From DAOUGC01 sp034429695 (GTDB taxonomy: Bacteria; Chloroflexota; Anaerolineae; Anaerolineales; Anaerolineaceae): a stretch of DNA of 8,962 nucleotides. A model generated the notes under the pieces. That model did no database searches, was not told the origin of the DNA, and saw nothing but the letters and a program-made list of their open reading frames with translations. This document shows positions 5,546-8,962 of the stretch, one piece after another; within the stretch, counting starts at the first letter, position 1, and each line of letters starts with the position of its first letter. Location of the stretch: assembly GCA_034429695.1 (NCBI GenBank), contig DAOUGC010000014.1, positions 1-8,962 of the forward strand, in the 5' to 3' direction. The position numbers were made by a program, and so were the translations under genes.

Positions 5546-6733
5546 TTAGCGGGTAATGGAGAACGTGCGTGAAGTGGCGCGGGTGATGTTTGCCCGGTCG
5601 GTGGTGGTTACAATTGCCTGCCACTGCCCTTCAGCATCAGCGGGGATGGTGATGGTGGTTTCCACTTCGCCGTCGTCATTAGCGCGGGCATCCACCACTG
5701 CCTGCCAGCTTCCTCCAACCGGTGCAAGGCGTACATCAATACTGGCGTTGGCCGGGAAATTGATCGCCCGCACGCTGATCGGCTGACCCGGGATTGCCAC
5801 TTGATTGGTAATGCTTACCCACGGATCCACGGGTTGAATGTTTTGTGGCAGGATGATGCGCTGACCGGTGAAGATCAACGAAGGATTCTCGATGTTGGGG
5901 TTCAGGGTGAGCAGTGTGGCCACGCTGGTTCCGAAGCGGGCTGCAATTTCACTCAGCGAATCGCCTGACTGCACCACATAAAAGCCGGATCCGGTCACCG
6001 GGATGCCAACATTGCTGTCGGTGGTCACACGCAGCGGATTGGAAACTGCGCTTACGCCAGTGGCATCCTCACGCTGCACCACAAAGGCGTATCGCTCGCC
6101 GACCTCGACCCAGTTGGGGATGCGCAACACGCGGTAAACGGCGCCGTTTTCGTTGGTGGTGGCGCGGTCAATCTGAACAAACTCGCTCTCCAACTGGCCA
6201 AAGCCGATCACCACACTGGTGTTGGCTCTAAAGCCAGTGGCGCCCACAGTGACCAGCATATCGGGTGCAACATTGCTTGGGGTGACGCTGGTGGTGGGTA
6301 CGCGCGCTGCACCTTCAGGCAGACGGATCTGCTGCCCGGCGCTTACCGGCAGGGTGCGCGAGAGACCCGGGTTGGCATTATAGATATCCTGAATGGTGAT
6401 GTTAAAGTGACTTGCAATGGTGCTCAGGGTGTCACCAGGCTGAACGATGTACGTGGAACCGCCAGTCACCGGAATGCTCACCCCGTTGTCATCCTGCTGA
6501 TCAGGAATATTGATCACCTGACCGGCAAAGATCAGGTTGGGGTTCTGGATCTGGGGATTGGCCCGGATCAGGTCGGTGTAGGATACACCACATTCCCGGG
6601 CAATGGTCACCAGGTAGTCGCCGCGTTGAACGGTGTAGGTGTCGCCGCAATCATTACTCTGCGCCTGAGCCGGGGTGAACCCGGATAGCAACAAAGCCAG
6701 GATGATTGCTACAGCGAAAATTATCTTATTCAT
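5546..6733 (-). CDS. Secreted protein with three LysM domains and two beta-sandwich domains (395 aa)
   Basis: Predicted exported cell-envelope protein. The ATG at 6731-6733 follows a strong site AGGAGGT (6743-6749) and opens a signal peptide: MNK, a hydrophobic core (IIFAVAIILALLLSGF, 4-19) and a likely cleavage after AQA near residue 24-25. A longer in-frame start at 6817 would bury this signal. LysM domains, which bind N-acetylglucosamine polymers such as peptidoglycan, lie at 32-77, 94-139 and 251-296, each with a Y-x-V-Q-x-G-D opening and a final GQ-x-I-x-(L/I)-P. Between and after them are beta-rich segments at 156-237 and 303-395 resembling Ig-like or IPT-like folds. Linkers before LysM2 and LysM3 both contain IPVTG. 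No catalytic domain is seen, so a structural or adhesive role at the wall or sheath is likely (inference). It appears monocistronic. Confidence 0.93.
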   Translation of the reverse strand: MNKIIFAVAIILALLLSGFTPAQAQSNDCGDTYTVQRGDYLVTIARECGVSYTDLIRANPQIQNPNLIFAGQVINIPDQQDDNGVSIPVTGGSTYIVQPGDTLSTIASHFNITIQDIYNANPGLSRTLPVSAGQQIRLPEGAARVPTTSVTPSNVAPDMLVTVGATGFRANTSVVIGFGQLESEFVQIDRATTNENGAVYRVLRIPNWVEVGERYAFVVQREDATGVSAVSNPLRVTTDSNVGIPVTGSGFYVVQSGDSLSEIAARFGTSVATLLTLNPNIENPSLIFTGQRIILPQNIQPVDPWVSITNQVAIPGQPISVRAINFPANASIDVRLAPVGGSWQAVVDARANDDGEVETTITIPADAEGQWQAIVTTTDRANITRATSRTFSITR

Positions 6734-6985
6734 GGGTTTATTACCTCCTGTCGTATCTTTACTTTTTTCCTCCTGAATCGAACGAATTGTTGGTACAGGT
6801 TTGCGAAGACGATCCAAAGGTGAATGGTTGTACTATCGTGATTGATGTATCGTGAGCGATGTTTGTGGATACTCTCAAATGGCATCCTGCCCCACGAAAG
6901 ACATCATAGCGTCTTGCCTCGCTGCCGGGTATAGGGATTTTCAATAACCCCATGGGTAGGGAAATTCAGTATTCACGGACAATGT

Positions 6986-6999
6986 TTGATAAAAATCAA
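6986..6999. promoter_or_regulatory. FNR/CRP-family-type binding site
   Basis: TTGAT-AAAA-ATCAA matches the FNR consensus TTGAT-N4-ATCAA in all ten defined positions. It lies about 253 bp upstream of the LysM start codon. No matching promoter elements were found at the standard distance, so activity is uncertain. Confidence 0.45.
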
Positions 7000-7012
7000 T
7001 CATGGAAATTCC

Positions 7013-7024
7013 ACCTGTACAGGT
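7013..7024. repeat. Perfect 12-bp palindrome ACCTGTACAGGT
   Basis: A self-complementary 12-mer at the left border of the repeat-rich stretch, overlapping the first AGGTAGGG motif. It may be a regulator site for the LysM gene or the end of the neighbouring repeat element. Confidence 0.45.
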
Positions 7025-7030
7025 AGGGAA

Positions 7031-7056
7031 ACTCCCCAACTGCGTGGGGTGGGGAG
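7031..7056. repeat. Hairpin repeat, copy 1
   Basis: CTCCCCA (7032-7038) and TGGGGAG (7050-7056) pair around an 11-nt loop. About 26 bp are nearly identical to copy 2 near 7255, including the preceding GGAAA and the loop core GCGTG, with three differences. Confidence 0.7.
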
Positions 7057-7057
7057 C

Positions 7058-7163
7058 AGGTAGGGCGAGTCGCCAGCGAAGCTGGCGCGGTGTCTTCCAT
7101 CCCGCCGTTTAAGTGATCATCGGTGGTGGATTCGGTGGGGCGGAAGAACAGCGCACCCTACCT
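7058..7163. repeat. Imperfect inverted-repeat element of about 106 bp (MITE-like)
   Basis: The left end AGGTAGGG (7058-7065) is the reverse complement of the right end CCCTACCT (7156-7163). Further in, TGTCTTCC (7091-7098) with CCCGCC (7101-7106) mirrors GGTGGGGCGGAAGAACA (7134-7150) with a few mismatches. The left arm carries an extra perfect hairpin CGCCAGC-GAA-GCTGGCG (7071-7087). No transposase and no clear target-site duplication are visible, so MITE or palindromic interspersed repeat is an inference from structure. Confidence 0.5.
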
Positions 7164-7195
7164 TTTTCAACTTGGACTCATTCGTTGGAACAGAT

Positions 7196-7210
7196 GCGCA
7201 CGCGGTGCGC
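7196..7210. repeat. Perfect hairpin GCGCAC-GCG-GTGCGC
   Basis: Six-bp GC-rich arms (7196-7201, 7205-7210) with a 3-nt loop, between the inverted-repeat element and hairpin copy 2. There is no T run on either side, so it is more likely part of the repeat cluster than a terminator. Confidence 0.45.
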
Positions 7211-7229
7211 CCCGACAGAAAAGAAGGAA

Positions 7230-7256
7230 ACTCCCCAACCGCGTGTGGTGGGGAGT
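7230..7256 (-). terminator. Hairpin repeat copy 2, likely terminator of the hydrolase operon
   Basis: ACTCCCCA (7230-7237) and TGGGGAGT (7249-7256) form an 8-bp stem with an 11-nt loop. On the minus strand the stem is followed by TTTCCTTCTTTTC, and it lies about 45 bp after the hydrolase stop, so it fits an intrinsic terminator. The same hairpin recurs at 7031-7056, which points to a repeated sequence used as a terminator. Confidence 0.6.
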
Positions 7257-7300
7257 GGTTTTACAGATGGATGATGATAGTGCCGGCTGTGCAGATCGGT

Positions 7301-8578
7301 TTATGGATTGCCGGGCCAGGTATCCTTGAGTACATGGTTGACCATCACTTCCACAAACTGGGGCAGGTTTTCGCCGTCCAACCCGTGACCGCCCTCCAGC
7401 CAGATCAACTGCTTGTGGGGGGCCTCCAGCAGGTTGTAGTATTCCTCAACCAGGGTGTACATGGCGTTGATGTCGTTCCTTCCGGCGAAGATGTAGACCG
7501 GGATCTCAAAATGGGTCGCCTGGGTGGTGAAGTCCAGATCCTCCAGTTGCGGGTAGACGGTTTCAAATGAGCGCATCAGCCCGATGGTGTGATTGACCTT
7601 GTCCACCAGACCGTACTCGGGCGCAAAGAACGGGACGAGCGGCACGACCACGCTGTAGGGCAGGGTGTCCATCATTTCATTCTGCACATCCATGTATGCC
7701 ACATACCTGTCCAGCATGTCGTCACCGCGGTAGGGCGGCGGCCCGTTGCGTTGCAGTTCGCCCAGGGTGGCGGCGTCGCCCTTTTCCTGCAGATGTTCCA
7801 GCACCATCTCATAGCCCATCACGTCGTTTTCGGTGGTGTTGACCATTTGCCCGTTGCCGATGTAGGCGTAATAATCTTCGGGGTACTCCTGCACCAGCCA
7901 CACGCCCAGAATGCTGGTCCATGACACACCGTACACGTAGATCTTTTGCTGATCAAAACGCTGCTGCAAATACTGCGTGAGGGCGTGTGCGTCTTCAACA
8001 AAGCGCTCGCGGTTCAGCCGCGAAAACGGAACCGCGTTGATTGACTTGCCCGTGCCGGGTTCGTCCCAACTGACCACCACAAAGTCCTTCTCCAGCGGCT
8101 CAAACAGGGTGCGGGTGGCAAAACCACCGCCGCCCGGCCCGCCCATGCCCAGGTTCAGCAGCACGGGTTTGGTGGCGTCCTCGCCGCGGATGGTGATCCA
8201 TTGTTTGCTTCCGTTGAGTTCCACCTGCTCCAACACGGCGATCGAGCCGGGCAGCGGCCTGCCGTCCTCACCCAGGATGGGCGGGGTGGCGGCGAAGATC
8301 TGGGAAGCCAGCACCGCCAGCACGGCGATGGCCGCCATACCGGCCAGCGAATAGCCGAGGCGGCGTTTGACGTTCCTCATGCGCGCGGTGTAGATCAGCA
8401 GGCTGACCGATGACAGCGCCAGCACCAGCCATGCCCACATGGGTGTGGCGGTGAACAGCGGCAGGATCGCCACGGGCAGCGTGAGCAGGATGATGGCGAT
8501 CACGCCGAGGATGCGCCCCAGCGCGCCGAGCAAGGAGTGCAGGAGTGTCTTTTGTGGAGATGATGAAGGGGTGGTCAT
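7301..8578 (-). CDS. Membrane-anchored alpha/beta hydrolase, proline iminopeptidase-like (425 aa)
   Basis: Serine hydrolase of the alpha/beta fold, closest in style to peptidase family S33. Three N-terminal hydrophobic segments (about 16-41, 47-64, 77-97) should anchor it in the membrane. The hydrolase domain follows from about 110: oxyanion-loop stretch LNLGMGGPGGGG (141-152), the S33-like SWDEPGTGKS (170-179), nucleophile S219 in YGVSWTS, acid D369 in FAGRNDINA and H398 in EGGHGLDGEN. The residue two after the nucleophile is Thr where most relatives have Gly. The lid region between strands (about 245-345) is rich in Met and acidic residues. The start is supported by GGAGG 5 nt before the ATG. 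It lies 24 bp after a transporter gene, so the two may handle the same peptide or compound. The active site probably faces the outside, since an odd number of membrane segments precedes it (inference); the substrate is unknown. Confidence 0.9.
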   Translation of the reverse strand: MTTPSSSPQKTLLHSLLGALGRILGVIAIILLTLPVAILPLFTATPMWAWLVLALSSVSLLIYTARMRNVKRRLGYSLAGMAAIAVLAVLASQIFAATPPILGEDGRPLPGSIAVLEQVELNGSKQWITIRGEDATKPVLLNLGMGGPGGGGFATRTLFEPLEKDFVVVSWDEPGTGKSINAVPFSRLNRERFVEDAHALTQYLQQRFDQQKIYVYGVSWTSILGVWLVQEYPEDYYAYIGNGQMVNTTENDVMGYEMVLEHLQEKGDAATLGELQRNGPPPYRGDDMLDRYVAYMDVQNEMMDTLPYSVVVPLVPFFAPEYGLVDKVNHTIGLMRSFETVYPQLEDLDFTTQATHFEIPVYIFAGRNDINAMYTLVEEYYNLLEAPHKQLIWLEGGHGLDGENLPQFVEVMVNHVLKDTWPGNP

Positions 8579-8602
8579 GAAAGCCTCCAGGTTGGGTAAA
8601 GT

Positions 8603-8962
8603 TCAGGATGCCCCGGATGTGTCAGTCCCGGGTGCGCTCAACCCCTGGCTGAACTCCTTCAGACCGGGCTGAACCGCAGCCCATACCGTCACCAGCAGGA
8701 CCAGACCTCCAGCGCCAATGAACAGCCCGGAAAGGCTCCACTTGCTGATCGCACCGGCGATGGCCTGCGAGATGGGTACCAGACCGATGCTGGAAAGCAT
8801 CAACATGCTCATCATGCGACCGAGCATTTCACGCGGGGTGCGGGTTTGCATGGAAGTGAACATCAGAATGGCGATGTAGCCGTTGCCCAGCCCGAGCAGA
8901 ATGTTCAGACCGAAGAGCACCCAGGTGGAGCGGATCAACCCGAAGGCACCGATCACCAGCCC
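8603..8962 (-). CDS. Major facilitator superfamily transporter, C-terminal end (partial, 119 aa visible)
   Basis: The frame is open to the right window edge, so the N-terminal part is missing. The visible part has three or four hydrophobic helices (about 2-9 with 13-35, 48-71, 77-97) and between them the loop SMQTRTPREMLGRMMSM (37-53), whose T-P-x-x-x-x-G-R pattern is typical of MFS exporters of the MFS_1/MFS_3 type, related to drug and siderophore efflux proteins. The tail after residue 100 is hydrophilic and rich in G, S and T. The next gene, a membrane-anchored hydrolase, starts 24 bp after its stop, which suggests co-transcription. The cargo cannot be deduced. Confidence 0.85.
   Translation of the reverse strand, partial: GLVIGAFGLIRSTWVLFGLNILLGLGNGYIAILMFTSMQTRTPREMLGRMMSMLMLSSIGLVPISQAIAGAISKWSLSGLFIGAGGLVLLVTVWAAVQPGLKEFSQGLSAPGTDTSGAS

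Larger units (their letters stand above)
6734..7300. other. Hairpin-rich intergenic region upstream of the LysM gene
   Basis: There are 567 bp without a convincing gene. The part near the LysM start (6734-6960) should hold its promoter and leader; I see a direct repeat of TCACGATA on the minus strand (copies at about 6833-6840 and 6847-6854) but no clear -35/-10 pair. The part from 6986 to 7256 contains an FNR-type site, a 12-bp palindrome, two copies of one hairpin, two other perfect hairpins and a long imperfect inverted repeat, listed separately. The high density of palindromes suggests a mobile or interspersed repeat rather than a gene. Confidence 0.6.

Noticed and set aside
6734..6817. 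Longer start for the LysM protein (28 extra residues)
   Set aside because: It would place charged residues before a clear signal peptide, and the strong AGGAGGT site belongs to the ATG at 6733.
6759..6953. Open frame of 64 codons upstream of the LysM gene on the minus strand
   Set aside because: No ribosome site, no recognisable domain, and it overlaps the probable leader of the LysM gene.
7031..7256. Two similar repeats that might be a CRISPR fragment
   Set aside because: There are only two copies, about 200 bp apart, each a hairpin, with no regular spacers and no cas genes.
7123..7570. Plus-strand frames opposite the hydrolase end and across the repeat region
   Set aside because: They cross the hairpin cluster and the coding strand of a well-supported hydrolase, and show no family features.

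Overview
The window reads like a piece of a chromosome from a Chloroflexota bacterium, most probably class Anaerolineae. The lineage is inferred from gene content and style: an MglA-like GTPase clustered with several Roadblock/LC7 proteins and a DUF4388 protein, a secreted LysM protein with extra beta-sandwich domains, a small MazG-like protein of the GDVGDL type, and moderate GC content. No rRNA, tRNA, CRISPR array, transposase or phage gene was found. All genes but one lie on the minus strand, so transcription runs mostly from high to low coordinates.

Region 1 (about 3090 down to 1) is a tight operon of at least six genes, separated by 4 to 38 bp. In order of transcription these are a Roadblock/LC7 protein with a long C-terminal tail, an MglA-like GTPase with an intact nucleotide site, a second Roadblock/LC7 protein, a DUF4388-Roadblock fusion, a fourth Roadblock protein that is a close paralogue of the fusion's C-terminal half, and a cysteine-containing protein that runs off the left edge. 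Four roadblock domains and one GTPase, with no histidine kinase in view, suggest a small GTPase switch with several alternative partners. This is the most interesting system in the window. Its upstream region (3091-3494) is AT-rich, carries several inverted repeats and has no gene.

Region 2 (about 5100 down to 3495) is a two-gene operon. It holds an adenosine-deaminase-family enzyme with all metal ligands and the catalytic Glu, and, overlapping its stop codon, a 148-residue cysteine-rich protein resembling V4R / ATC-hydrolase-type small-molecule-binding domains. A sigma70-like promoter (TTGCGG-17-TATGAT) lies inside the longest possible reading frame of the deaminase, which argues for the shorter start at 5016. 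The only plus-strand gene, a MazG-like nucleotide pyrophosphohydrolase (5151-5468), diverges from it.

Region 3 (6733 down to 5546) is one secreted protein with three LysM domains and two beta-sandwich domains. It faces the MazG-like gene across a shared hairpin terminator (5468-5503). Its 567-bp upstream region holds a perfect FNR-type site (TTGAT-N4-ATCAA), a 12-bp palindrome and a cluster of hairpins, including a hairpin sequence present twice and an imperfect inverted-repeat element of about 106 bp that may be a MITE-like or palindromic interspersed repeat.

Region 4 (8962 down to 7301) is the C-terminal end of a major facilitator transporter followed after 24 bp by a membrane-anchored alpha/beta hydrolase of the proline-iminopeptidase type, probably co-transcribed.
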